A DNA stretch of 16,567 bases from Hyphomicrobiales bacterium (GCA_015655535.1 JAATEW010000169.1:1-16567), one strand, 5' to 3'; positions 7,489 to 13,720 are shown, counted from the first letter of the stretch. The notes: generated by a model from the sequence alone, not told the origin. A program made the numbers and translations.

Positions 7489-8715
7489 CTACTCCGCCGC
7501 GAGATGCGGCCGTGCGACCGCGCCCAGCGCCTCGCGCAGATCGTCGAGCAAGTCCTCGACATCCTCCAAGCCGACGGAAAGGCGCAGCATGCCATCGCTG
7601 ATGCCAAGGCTCGCGCGGGTCTCGGGCGTCAATCTTTGATGGGTCGTCGTCGCCGGATGGGTGATGAGGCGTTTCGCATCGCCCAGATTGTTGGAAATCT
7701 TGACGATCGACAGCGCATTGGCAAAGGCAAAAGCGGAAGCCTTGCCGCCGGCGATCTCGAAGGCGACCATGGTACCACCGCCCGTCATCTGGCGCCGCAC
7801 GATCTCGACTTGCGGATGATCGTCGCGGCCCGGATAGAGCACGCGCGACACCTGCGGCGCCTCGCTGAGAAAATCCGCGATCCGCGCCGCGCTCGACATC
7901 TGCTGATTGACGCGCAAAGGCAGAGTTTCGAGCGACTTCAAAAGCACCCAGGCGTTGAACGGCGACAGAGCCGGCCCCGTCTGACGCAAGAAATTATGCA
8001 GATTGGTCTCGATGAAGGCCTTGCTCGCGAGAATCACTCCGCCGAGGCAGCGGCCCTGCCCGTCTATATGTTTTGTCGCCGAATAGACGACGCAATCGGC
8101 GCCGAGTGCCATGGGCTTTTGCAGAAGCGGCGTCGCAAACACATTGTCGACGACGAGCGTCGCGCCATGCGCATGCGCGATCCCGGCAATCGCCTGAATG
8201 TCGTAAACTTCAAGACATGGGTTGGTCGGGCTCTCCAAAAAGAAGGTTTTCGTCTGCGGCCGGACGGCGGCCTTCCACTGCGACAAATCAGCGCCGTCGA
8301 CGAGCGTCGTCTCGATACCGTAGCGGGGCAGAAGATCTTCGACGATGTAGAGACAGGACCCAAATAATGCCCGCGCGGCAATCACATGGTCGCCGGCTTT
8401 GACCTGCCCCATCAGCGCAGCCGTGACGGCGGCCATGCCCGAGGCCGTGGCCCGCGCACCCTCGGCGCCTTCGAGCAGCGCCATGCGCTCCTCGAACATG
8501 GCGACGGTCGGATTGGCATAGCGCGAATAGACGAAGCCCGGATCTTCGCCCTTGAAGCGGGCTTCGGCCGCTTCCGCGCTCGCATAGACGAAGCCTTGGG
8601 TCAGGAAGAGCGCTTCGGAGGTTTCCCCGAAGGGTGAGCGCGTGGTGCCGCCATGGACGAGCTGGGTCGCCGGGCGCAATGTTTTTGGAGCAGGTTTTTG
8701 CTTAAAATCCGTCAT
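7489..8715 (-). CDS. metZ: O-succinylhomoserine sulfhydrylase
   Basis: Cytoplasmic PLP enzyme that makes homocysteine directly from O-succinylhomoserine and sulfide in methionine biosynthesis. It has 408 residues of the Cys/Met-metabolism PLP family. Y66 in YSRYANPT binds the cofactor phosphate. GMAAVTAALMGQVKAGDH (93-110) begins the cofactor domain. D190 in VVDNVFATP contacts the pyridine nitrogen, and K215 in YSATKHIDGQGR forms the internal aldimine. The RCLGGVIL and HPATTTHQRL blocks favour MetZ over cystathionine gamma-synthase or cystathionine beta-lyase. ATG 8715-8713 follows a poor ribosome-binding site (TTTGGA directly before the ATG). It is the first gene of the leftward metZ-apaG-orf-argE series. 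The 130-base upstream gap contains two hairpins that may regulate it. The specific MetZ call is likely but depends on substrate. Confidence 0.92.
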   Translation of the reverse strand: MTDFKQKPAPKTLRPATQLVHGGTTRSPFGETSEALFLTQGFVYASAEAAEARFKGEDPGFVYSRYANPTVAMFEERMALLEGAEGARATASGMAAVTAALMGQVKAGDHVIAARALFGSCLYIVEDLLPRYGIETTLVDGADLSQWKAAVRPQTKTFFLESPTNPCLEVYDIQAIAGIAHAHGATLVVDNVFATPLLQKPMALGADCVVYSATKHIDGQGRCLGGVILASKAFIETNLHNFLRQTGPALSPFNAWVLLKSLETLPLRVNQQMSSAARIADFLSEAPQVSRVLYPGRDDHPQVEIVRRQMTGGGTMVAFEIAGGKASAFAFANALSIVKISNNLGDAKRLITHPATTTHQRLTPETRASLGISDGMLRLSVGLEDVEDLLDDLREALGAVARPHLAAE

Positions 8716-8748
8716 TCCAAAGGTTTATATCGTGATGGCTGGCTGCTC

Positions 8749-8807
8749 AAGCCGTAGTCACACGGCTTTTATGTGGACAGAGGCGCCTGAAGGCTGCGAT
8801 GCCTCTG
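8749..8807. promoter_or_regulatory. Two hairpins in the divergent metZ/dcd gap
   Basis: AAGCCGT (8749-8755) pairs with ACGGCTT (8762-8768) around a six-base loop and runs into TTTT on the + strand. CAGAGGC (8778-8784) pairs with GCCTCTG (8801-8807) around a 16-base loop that contains a smaller GCCT-GAA-GGC hairpin. Both would lie in the metZ leader RNA or serve as operators. The first looks like a weak terminator for + strand transcripts, but there is no + strand gene before it apart from antisense metZ. No known riboswitch consensus was recognised. Confidence 0.4.
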
Positions 8808-8845
8808 CGCAACGAGACCCAATCTTCTACAATCCCGGTTAGGTG

Positions 8846-10066
8846 ATGCTCCAGCCGGATATTGCCATGAGAGCCGCGCTTTTGCCGACACAACCTAAGC
8901 TTTTCCCGGACAGCGGCGGCGAGAACCTGCTCGCGGCGGCCGCCGACCTCGGTCCAAAATTTGGGCTGCTGCCACGCGAGAAAATTCATTTTCTGCTGCG
9001 CCGGGGCATGATCTTGAGCCTCGCGCCGATCGACGACGGGCAAATTCAGCCGGCAAGTCTCGATTTGCGGTTGGGATCCCGCGCTTATCGCGTCCGCGCC
9101 AGCTTTCTGCCGGGCAAGGATAAGACGGTCCTCGATCAACTGACGGTTTTGAAATCCGACGAGATCGATCTTGAGGGCGATGGCGCGATCCTCGAACGCG
9201 GCTGCGTCTATGTCGTGCCCTTGCTCGAATATCTGAGCCTGCCCGAAAGCATTTCCGCGGTCGCCAATCCAAAAAGCTCGACCGGCCGGCTCGATATTTT
9301 CACAAGACTCATCACCGACGGCAGCGAAGTCTTCGATCATGTCGCGCGCGGCTATACGGGACAGCTTTACGCGGAAATTTCGCCGCGCAGTTTCAGCGTG
9401 CGGGTTCATAAGGGCTCGCGGCTCAATCAGATCCGCTTCCGGCGCTGGAATTCGCAGCAATTCAACGTGACGGATTTCGGCCTCGACGATCGCGAGCTGC
9501 GCCAACGTCACGAAGAGAAGCGGCTCGTCGATGGCGAATTGCATCTGCGCCATGGATTGATCCTGCGCATCGCGCTCGACGCCGAAACGCTAGGCTCCAT
9601 CATCGGCTATCGCGCGCAAAAACACACCGACCCCATCGACGTCGATCGAGTCGGCGCTTATGAGCTCAGGGATTATTGGGAACCCATTCAGGCACGCGGC
9701 GACCGGCGGCTCATTCTCGATCCGGGCGAGTTCTATATTCTCGCGTCACAGGAGCGATTGCACATTCCGCCCGATCTCGCGGCCGAGATGATCCCGATCG
9801 ATCCAAGCATGGGTGAATTCCGCGTGCATTATGCCGGTTTCTTCGATCCGGGCTTCGGCTATAGCCCGGACGGAATCCCCGGCGCGCGCGGCGTTTTGGA
9901 AGTCCGCAGCCATGAAGTGCCCTTCATTCTCGAAGACGGGCAGGTGATCGGGCGCCTGATGTTTGAAAAAATGGCCGAGGCCCCGCAGGTGCTCTACGGC
10001 CAGGCCGGCTCGTCCAATTATCAGGGCCAGGGGTTGAAGCTCTCGAAACATTTCAGGATGAGCTGA
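8846..10066 (+). CDS. dcd: 2'-Deoxycytidine 5'-triphosphate deaminase, two-module alphaproteobacterial type
   Basis: Cytoplasmic enzyme of the dUTPase superfamily that deaminates dCTP to dUTP for dTMP synthesis. At about 406 residues it is twice the size of E. coli Dcd, because two dUTPase-like modules are joined, as in the alphaproteobacterial DCD family. Counting from the GTG at 8843, module one holds IQPASLDLRLGSRAYRV (68-84), ANPKSSTGRLDIF (141-153, equivalent to the GRSSLARxG substrate loop) and YTGQLYAEISP with E178. Module two holds IPIDPSMGEFRVHYAGFFDPGFGY (about 317-340) and GVLEVRSHEVPF with E353. ATG 8846 directly follows a GTG at 8843, and a later ATG at 8867 would also be acceptable; no candidate has a good ribosome-binding site. 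It is divergent from metZ and probably transcribed alone. Confidence 0.92.
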   Translation: MLQPDIAMRAALLPTQPKLFPDSGGENLLAAAADLGPKFGLLPREKIHFLLRRGMILSLAPIDDGQIQPASLDLRLGSRAYRVRASFLPGKDKTVLDQLTVLKSDEIDLEGDGAILERGCVYVVPLLEYLSLPESISAVANPKSSTGRLDIFTRLITDGSEVFDHVARGYTGQLYAEISPRSFSVRVHKGSRLNQIRFRRWNSQQFNVTDFGLDDRELRQRHEEKRLVDGELHLRHGLILRIALDAETLGSIIGYRAQKHTDPIDVDRVGAYELRDYWEPIQARGDRRLILDPGEFYILASQERLHIPPDLAAEMIPIDPSMGEFRVHYAGFFDPGFGYSPDGIPGARGVLEVRSHEVPFILEDGQVIGRLMFEKMAEAPQVLYGQAGSSNYQGQGLKLSKHFRMS

Positions 10067-10213
10067 GGCGCCTATCGCGTGTCCATATTAAAGGCTGTGA
10101 CGCAGACCAAAATAATTATAAGGAAGGGCAAGGATTCATATAATTGAGTGGGATGCCTGCGGAAAAGCGCTGCGCAGTTTCCCCTCCCGCTCATCTGCCG
10201 ACCGGACCGCGAC

Positions 10214-10522
10214 ATGAGAAACTGGGACGTCTTTTTTACGGCGACGAAACTCTCCAAAGGCCTCGAACTGGATTTCGTCGAAAATCCGCCGACGAGCGAT
10301 GACGGCGCCCTTGCCCGCAACGATGTCTTGAATTTCGAAATCACTCTGCGGCGCAGCAAATTCGACGGCATGGTGATGCAGGTCTTGCCCAACGGCGATG
10401 TCATCATCATGGCCCAGAACACGCGCTGGCGGATTTCGAAGCCGACGGAGTCAGACAAAGTCCATCCTGTCGCGTTAAGAACGAAGCCGCATATCTGGTT
10501 CATTCGCGAGGAAATTGGTTAA
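10214..10522 (+). CDS. Hypothetical 102-residue protein
   Basis: Not recognised. A soluble, beta-rich-looking protein of 102 residues beginning MRNWDVFFTATKLSKGLELD. It has a hydrophobic stretch FDGMVMQVLPNGDVIIMAQ in the middle and ends HIWFIREEIG. There is no signal peptide, membrane span or cysteine. The ATG at 10214 was chosen over an upstream in-frame GTG (10148) because the 22 extra residues look like a translated intergenic region and no ribosome-binding site precedes that GTG; the site before 10214 is also weak (ACCGGA). It lies 147 bases after dcd and about 116 bases before the acetyltransferase. Codon choice matches the neighbours. The gap 10067-10213 is AT-rich at 10118-10146 and shows no gene. 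Confidence 0.6.
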   Translation: MRNWDVFFTATKLSKGLELDFVENPPTSDDGALARNDVLNFEITLRRSKFDGMVMQVLPNGDVIIMAQNTRWRISKPTESDKVHPVALRTKPHIWFIREEIG

Positions 10523-10556
10523 CACCTCACATCTCCGCGAATTGGTATGCCAGGCC

Positions 10557-10585
10557 TTGTCACGGCTCTGTTAAGGGCCGATATA
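10557..10585 (+). promoter_or_regulatory. Possible sigma-70 promoter of the GNAT gene
   Basis: TTGTCA (10557-10562) is separated by 17 bases from GATATA (10580-10585). Transcription would start near 10592, giving a leader of about 47 bases that contains a purine-rich GGGAGGAAAG and then GAAAGG eight bases before the TTG start. The -35 box has two mismatches to TTGACA. Assigned by eye. Confidence 0.4.
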
Positions 10586-10638
10586 TGGTGAAAGAATCGG
10601 GAGGAAAGTCCAAGCTGAGCCATTGAAAGGTAAAAGCT

Positions 10639-11226
10639 TTGTTGACTTTCGAGAATCGTTCGCGGGTACGCCGCCTGTGGCTGTCCGACCTCCCCGCGTT
10701 CAAGGCTCATCTTCATCGTCTGGACCGTGATACGCTGCACGACCGCTTCGGCTGTTATGCGGCGGATTCCTCCCTTGATGAGTACGCCCAGACCTGTCTG
10801 TCCGACGGCTCGATCGTCTATGGCTATTTTGAAGGCGACCTGATGCGCGGCGCCGGCGAGTTGCGCCTGAAGGCCGGCGCGGGCGAAGCCGCGATGAGCG
10901 TCGAAAGCGACTGGCGGCACCATGGCATCGGAACCGAGCTTTTCTCCCGCGTGATTCGCGCTGCCTATAATCGCGGCGTCGAATCCCTGTCGATCCTGTG
11001 CCTGCCGCATAATCAGGCCATGCTCGAACTCGCGCGTAAGTTCGACGCCGAGCTTCATTTCGAAAGCGACGAAATCACCGGACATCTCGTTGCCCACGAA
11101 ATTTCGCCCCTGGCGCTTTGGGACGAATATGTCGAGGACAGCCTTGGCTTCGTCGATGCCATGTTCGACGCCCAAAAGCACCTTTTGGAGAAGTTTCTCC
11201 ACGGACCCGGCGTTCTTCCCTCTTAG
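10639..11226 (+). CDS. GNAT-family N-acetyltransferase
   Basis: Cytoplasmic acetyl-CoA-dependent transferase of 195 residues; the substrate is unknown. The N-terminus (VRRLWLSDLPAFKAHLHRLD, then TLHDRFGCY) matches the stand-alone GNAT domains related to the C-terminal domain of protein acetyltransferase Pat. The acetyl-CoA pyrophosphate loop is RHHGIGT (93-99), fitting R/QxxGxG/A, and is followed by a long helix (LFSRVIRAAYNRG). SLSILCLPHNQAMLELARKFDAEL (117-139) is the usual strand and helix of motif B. The C-terminal 45 residues are an acidic helical tail beyond the core domain. The start is TTG at 10639, with GAAAGG (10625-10630) eight bases upstream; a second TTG follows immediately. The gene seems to have its own promoter. 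A protein or small-amine substrate are both possible. Confidence 0.85.
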   Translation: MLTFENRSRVRRLWLSDLPAFKAHLHRLDRDTLHDRFGCYAADSSLDEYAQTCLSDGSIVYGYFEGDLMRGAGELRLKAGAGEAAMSVESDWRHHGIGTELFSRVIRAAYNRGVESLSILCLPHNQAMLELARKFDAELHFESDEITGHLVAHEISPLALWDEYVEDSLGFVDAMFDAQKHLLEKFLHGPGVLPS

Positions 11227-11255
11227 GGATCTGGCCCTATCTCAAAAGCGAGCTA

Positions 11256-11279
11256 TCTTGGAACGCATGCGTTCCAAGA
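11256..11279. promoter_or_regulatory. Perfect 24-bp palindrome, probable operator
   Basis: TCTTGGAACGCA (11256-11267) is exactly complementary to TGCGTTCCAAGA (11268-11279) with no spacer. It lies 29 bases after the GNAT stop and 26 bases before the GTG of the next gene. No T-run follows it, and the lack of a loop disfavours a terminator, so a binding site for a dimeric regulator controlling the 11306 gene is more likely. It does not fit the alphaproteobacterial LexA box, which is a direct GTTC repeat with a seven-base spacer. Confidence 0.6.
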
Positions 11280-11305
11280 GCCGTTATTGAGATGGGAGAC
11301 CTTTC

Positions 11306-11677
11306 GTGAAGCACCATCAGCCTTATCTGTCCGCCAAAGCGCTTGGCATTGAGGATTGGGAGCGCGACGAGTTGATCGCGCTCTGGCCGAAGCTCATGGC
11401 GGAGACGATCGAAATCGATATGCACCGCGCCGCGTCCGATTGCGGCACGATTTGCTGCATCGGCGGCCATATGGCCCTGTCGCACGGCATTTCGGTCCTC
11501 GGAGCACGCCGTTATGTGCAGAATAACGAGCCTCTATCGGCGCTTTTCTTTCCCGACCGGACGATCAATTTCCAGCATCGCGGCTGGCGCGCCAAAGCGC
11601 CTCAAGCGGGCCAAGCCATCTTGAATTTCCTCACCACCGGCAAGCCGGACTGGGATGGCGTCATGTCGAGAGCTTGA
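11306..11677 (+). CDS. Hypothetical protein with a CGTxCCxGGH motif
   Basis: No function recognised. A soluble protein of 123 residues with an N-terminal helical part (YLSAKALGIEDWERDELIALWPKL), a histidine/cysteine patch (DMHRAASDCGTICCIGGHMALSHG, residues about 39-62) and a C-terminal part with LSALFFPDRTINF and QAILNFLTTGKPDW. From memory, a CGT-x-x-C-I-x-G box occurs in uncharacterised proteins of proteobacteria and phages; it has the look of a metal or redox site, but this is unproven. The start is GTG at 11306, supported by GGGAG (11294-11298) seven bases upstream. A perfect palindrome directly upstream suggests its own regulation. Codon use is like that of the neighbours. Confidence 0.7.
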   Translation: MKHHQPYLSAKALGIEDWERDELIALWPKLMAETIEIDMHRAASDCGTICCIGGHMALSHGISVLGARRYVQNNEPLSALFFPDRTINFQHRGWRAKAPQAGQAILNFLTTGKPDWDGVMSRA

Positions 11678-11736
11678 TCGCAAAGGCCGGTAGAGACTCA
11701 TAAAGCTGAATGATCTCATCAAAGGCTGGGCGCGCT

Positions 11737-11910
11737 CCTTCTCCCTGTGAGAGAAGGTGGCTTGCCATAGGCGTCATTTGACGCCCGTCATAAATGACGG
11801 GCTATGGCAAGCCGGATGAGGGGTTACGGTCTATCCGGATGAGATGTAACCCCTCACCCCGGCGCCTTCGACGCCACCCTCTCGCAAAGGGAGAGGGTTC
11901 AACCGCCCAC
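11737..11910. repeat. Interspersed palindromic repeat, copy 2, enlarged by a nested hairpin
   Basis: This is a longer, better-preserved relative of 3512-3620. In order it has: hairpin CCTTCTC (11737-11743) with GAGAAGG (11751-11757); a nested 55-base palindrome (11759-11813); GCCGGATGAGGGGTTACG; a perfect pair GAGGGGTTAC / GTAACCCCTC; a GGCG-CCTTCGA-CGCC hairpin; and CCCTCTC (11877-11883) with GAGAGGG (11891-11897), ending TTCAACCGCCCAC. It lies between the end of the rightward 11306 gene and the end of a leftward small gene, i.e. between convergent genes. No ORF is present. Confidence 0.8.
11759..11813. repeat. 55-base near-perfect hairpin nested in repeat copy 2
   Basis: GGCTTGCCATAG (11759-11770) is exactly complementary to CTATGGCAAGCC (11802-11813). 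Inside, CGTCATTT (11772-11779) pairs with AAATGACG (11792-11799), and GACG (11780-11783) with CGTC (11786-11789). The whole folds into one long stem with small bulges. The equivalent place in copy 1 lacks it, so it looks like an insertion into the repeat. There is no T-run beside it, so it is not a standard terminator. Confidence 0.75.
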
Positions 11911-11923
11911 TTTTCAACGGCCC

Positions 11924-12115
11924 CTAATGTTTCGGCGTGGACGGAATGGGCAGCCAATGCGTGGCGCCGTCATAGGGCTCGGCATTGCGGTCGAGCCATG
12001 CCCGCAGAATCGGGTTCCACGCGATGAACTCGAAGACATCCTCGGCGCCTGCCTTGCAGACAAGAATTTCACTGCCGTCTTTCGGCGCTGTCGCCATAGG
12101 CTGCCACTCGCTCAC
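11924..12115 (-). CDS. Small DUF551-like hypothetical protein
   Basis: A 63-residue protein with the family-like opening SEWQPMATAPKDGSEILV and the closing THWLPIPSTPKH. This resembles small proteins of the DUF551 type common in prophages and rhizobial chromosomes (WxPxxTAPKDGxxIL near the start, xTHWxPLP at the end). Function unknown. The start is GTG 12115-12113, with GGAG about nine bases upstream; the first in-frame ATG falls inside the conserved WQPM block, so GTG is preferred. It lies alone in a repeat-rich stretch, its 3' end only 13 bases from repeat copy 2. It may be a remnant of mobile DNA. Confidence 0.7.
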   Translation of the reverse strand: MSEWQPMATAPKDGSEILVCKAGAEDVFEFIAWNPILRAWLDRNAEPYDGATHWLPIPSTPKH

Positions 12116-12444
12116 GTCCGCATCTCCAAACTGGCCGGTTTTCGGCGGGTTCTATAGCGGATTTCGGGCCAGTGGCGAGAAGAGATCAGGTCTAAAACCG
12201 AAGCTGGCGCAGGAACCTTTCAAATCGAGTATTAGGACCTAGCAACGGTGCTATTATACCTTACGGTATCAGTAATACCCAGCTCAGCGGCGTTCTCCCA
12301 AGCTTTGCGATTTACACAAATGGGTTTGAACCTTCAAAATGGACAGTAATTTCCAGCAGAGTGGCGCGAAAGTCATAGGCTCGCGTCCCGCAATTGTTTA
12401 TATGAAGGCTGCGAGCTATAGGAAGATGTTAAGTGATAATAGCC

Positions 12445-12485
12445 AAAGTCCACATTGAGGGGGCGGTATCGTGGCGGTGGACTTT
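12445..12485. repeat. 9-bp inverted repeat, 23-base loop
   Basis: AAAGTCCAC (12445-12453) is perfectly complementary to GTGGACTTT (12477-12485). The loop is G-rich (GAGGGGGCGG). There is no gene nearby on either side within about 200 bases, so its role is unclear: a hairpin in an untranslated RNA or an end of a small element. Confidence 0.5.
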
Positions 12486-12526
12486 AAGTCGAGCGAGCCA
12501 TTCCGCGCCCGGCTGCCATAGATCAT

Positions 12527-12558
12527 CCTGCTTTTAGGTTGAATCACCTAAAAGCAGG
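12527..12558. repeat. 13-bp inverted repeat, 6-base loop
   Basis: CCTGCTTTTAGGT (12527-12539) pairs perfectly with ACCTAAAAGCAGG (12546-12558) around TGAATC. Flanking ATCAT and ATGAT could extend the pairing with a bulge. The unit GAATCACCTAAAAGCAGGA looks like an interspersed element, but only one copy lies in this window. Confidence 0.7.
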
Positions 12559-12582
12559 AAAGATGATTTAGATTCAAAAATG

Positions 12583-12668
12583 TAGAGCATGCTCAGCGCG
12601 AAAGGCCACATCGCTGACGATCTATCGCAACGGCGAGATCGCAAGGCACTTTTTCGCAGCATGCTCTA
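12583..12668. repeat. 86-bp element with 11-bp terminal inverted repeats (MITE-like)
   Basis: TAGAGCATGCT (12583-12593) and AGCATGCTCTA (12658-12668) are perfect terminal inverted repeats bounding 64 bases without an ORF. Similar AGAGCATG-type elements are widespread in Rhizobiales genomes (from memory, not checked). The right end lies four bases before the AGGAG of the secreted-protein gene at 12685, so the element forms part of that gene's leader or promoter region. Confidence 0.6.
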
Positions 12669-12684
12669 GACAGGAGTTTTAAAG

Positions 12685-13002
12685 ATGACTCATAGTCTTA
12701 AGTGGGTTGCGCTGACGGCGATTGCTTTAACCGGGATTTCAGGCTCGCTCGGCGCGGCTCAGGCCCAAACCGGCTACAGCTATTTGTTCTGGCCCTATTT
12801 CACGGCCGCGCCTGCTCCCAGCCAAGTCCGCATCCCCGCCCAGGCTCAGACCGCACCGGCCGTTACGCCGGTTGCTGCTTCGCGCCGCGTGCCGCAAGAT
12901 TTCATCCATGAAACGGCCGAGATCAGATATGCGCCGAGCCCCGAGATCGGACGCCCGGCCTATGGCTCGTCCCAATCCGTCATTCTCGGCGTCGGTTATT
13001 AA
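12685..13002 (+). CDS. Small secreted hypothetical protein
   Basis: An exported protein of 105 residues with no recognised domain. It begins with a clear Sec signal peptide: MTHSLK, a hydrophobic core WVALTAIALTGISGSLG, and probable cleavage after AAQAQ/AQ (about residue 27). The mature part is about 78 residues, rich in Pro, Ala, Gln and Ser, with YSYLFWPYFTAAPAPS followed by RVPQDFIHETAEIRYAPSPEIGRP and a hydrophobic, Gly-ended C-terminus SVILGVGY. It has no cysteine, so disulfides and lipidation are excluded. ATG 12685 follows AGGAG (12672-12676) at eight bases. A strong terminator follows its stop, so it is monocistronic. A MITE-like element abuts the ribosome-binding site. It probably resides in the periplasm or cell envelope; the function is unknown. 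Confidence 0.8.
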   Translation: MTHSLKWVALTAIALTGISGSLGAAQAQTGYSYLFWPYFTAAPAPSQVRIPAQAQTAPAVTPVAASRRVPQDFIHETAEIRYAPSPEIGRPAYGSSQSVILGVGY

Positions 13003-13025
13003 GCCAGACCGGCCAGCAAACAGCA

Positions 13026-13063
13026 GGCGCGCGGAGAGATAGTCTCGCCCGCGCCTTTTCTTT
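13026..13063 (+). terminator. Rho-independent terminator of the secreted-protein gene
   Basis: GGCGCG (13026-13031) pairs with CGCGCC (13050-13055), and the inner GAGA/TCTC segments extend the stem with a bulge. TTTTCTTT follows on the + strand. It starts 24 bases after the stop of the 12685 gene. In the opposite direction only an A-run follows, so it acts on + strand transcription only. Confidence 0.8.
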
Positions 13064-13108
13064 GCATCTTCGCGCTCAAAGCGAATCAGCCGAACCGCGT
13101 TCAAAGCC

Positions 13109-13720
13109 TTATTTAGGCAGGGCGGCATAGGCCCTGTCGAAGCCCTTCATGGGAATATTGATCGTGACGTCTCTGCCATCCGAGGCATGGATGATGGCCT
13201 GAATATCCGGCGACGCGGCAATCTCGCGGGACAAAGCGGCGTCGATCGGCTGGGTTGCAAGACAATGCCCCGTCTCACAAGCCGTGTAAGGAACCGTGTG
13301 ACTTCCCTTGGCCAATTTCAAATCGATGCCGGGAGCTATCAAAACGCCGGTCGGCGTTTGCAGGGTCATCATCTGGCGGTTGTCGTCATCGGAGCCGATC
13401 GTCCAGGAAAAAACCACCTGACTCTGATTGTTGTTTTGTTGGGCGATCTGCAGCAAGGCGAAACAAATGCGCTTGCGCTTGCCTTCGGCGAATTCGCGGC
13501 AGGTCACGCTCCAATTGTCGAAACTCAGGATTTCGGTTCTAACGGGCTGCGGTTGCGCTGGCGGCTGTGCTTGTGCTTGAGGTTGGGCGGCGGGGGCGGC
13601 CGGAGCCGCCGGCTGCTTTTGCTGTCCGACCCGAATAGCCCCTTGAGCGAAAGCCCCTGTTGGAGCAGCAATGAGGATAGCGAAGCCAAAGGTCAAAATG
13701 CGCAACGGAGTTCCCAACAT
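13109..13720 (-). CDS. Invasion-associated locus B (IalB) family secreted protein
   Basis: A periplasmic or surface protein of the IalB family. The family is named for a Bartonella invasion locus but is common in free-living alphaproteobacteria, where its role is unknown. From ATG 13720-13718 the product is 203 residues. It opens with a signal peptide MLGTPLRILTFGFAILIAAP, then TGAFA with cleavage before QG. A low-complexity Pro/Ala/Gln linker (about 33-60) follows, then the IalB domain with FDNWSVTCREF, RKRICFALLQI, MMTLQTPTGVLIAPGIDL and YTACETGHCLA. The four cysteines (about 74, 86, 148, 153) suggest two disulfides. An ATG 81 bases upstream (13801) is in frame, but it would bury the signal peptide behind 27 residues, so the inner start with AAAGG about ten bases upstream is chosen. 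It faces away from the histidine kinase. Confidence 0.88.
   Translation of the reverse strand: MLGTPLRILTFGFAILIAAPTGAFAQGAIRVGQQKQPAAPAAPAAQPQAQAQPPAQPQPVRTEILSFDNWSVTCREFAEGKRKRICFALLQIAQQNNNQSQVVFSWTIGSDDDNRQMMTLQTPTGVLIAPGIDLKLAKGSHTVPYTACETGHCLATQPIDAALSREIAASPDIQAIIHASDGRDVTINIPMKGFDRAYAALPK

Larger units (their letters stand above)
12116..12684. other. 569-bp gene-free stretch rich in inverted repeats
   Basis: No supported coding region. The middle (about 12240-12440) is visibly more AT-rich than its surroundings and contains ATACC-TTAC-GGTAT (near 12256). Three stronger inverted repeats (12445-12485, 12527-12558, 12583-12668) are listed separately and fill most of the right half. No tRNA-like cloverleaf was found. 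Confidence 0.6.

Noticed and set aside
8716..8842. SAM-II riboswitch in the metZ leader
   Set aside because: The conserved pseudoknot strings expected for SAM-II could not be found in the leader on the minus strand.
10148..10213. GTG start 22 codons upstream for the 102-residue protein
   Set aside because: No ribosome-binding site, and the extra residues do not look like a structured N-terminus.
11256..11279. Palindrome as LexA box or terminator
   Set aside because: The alphaproteobacterial LexA site is a direct GTTC-N7-GTTC repeat, and no T-run follows the palindrome.
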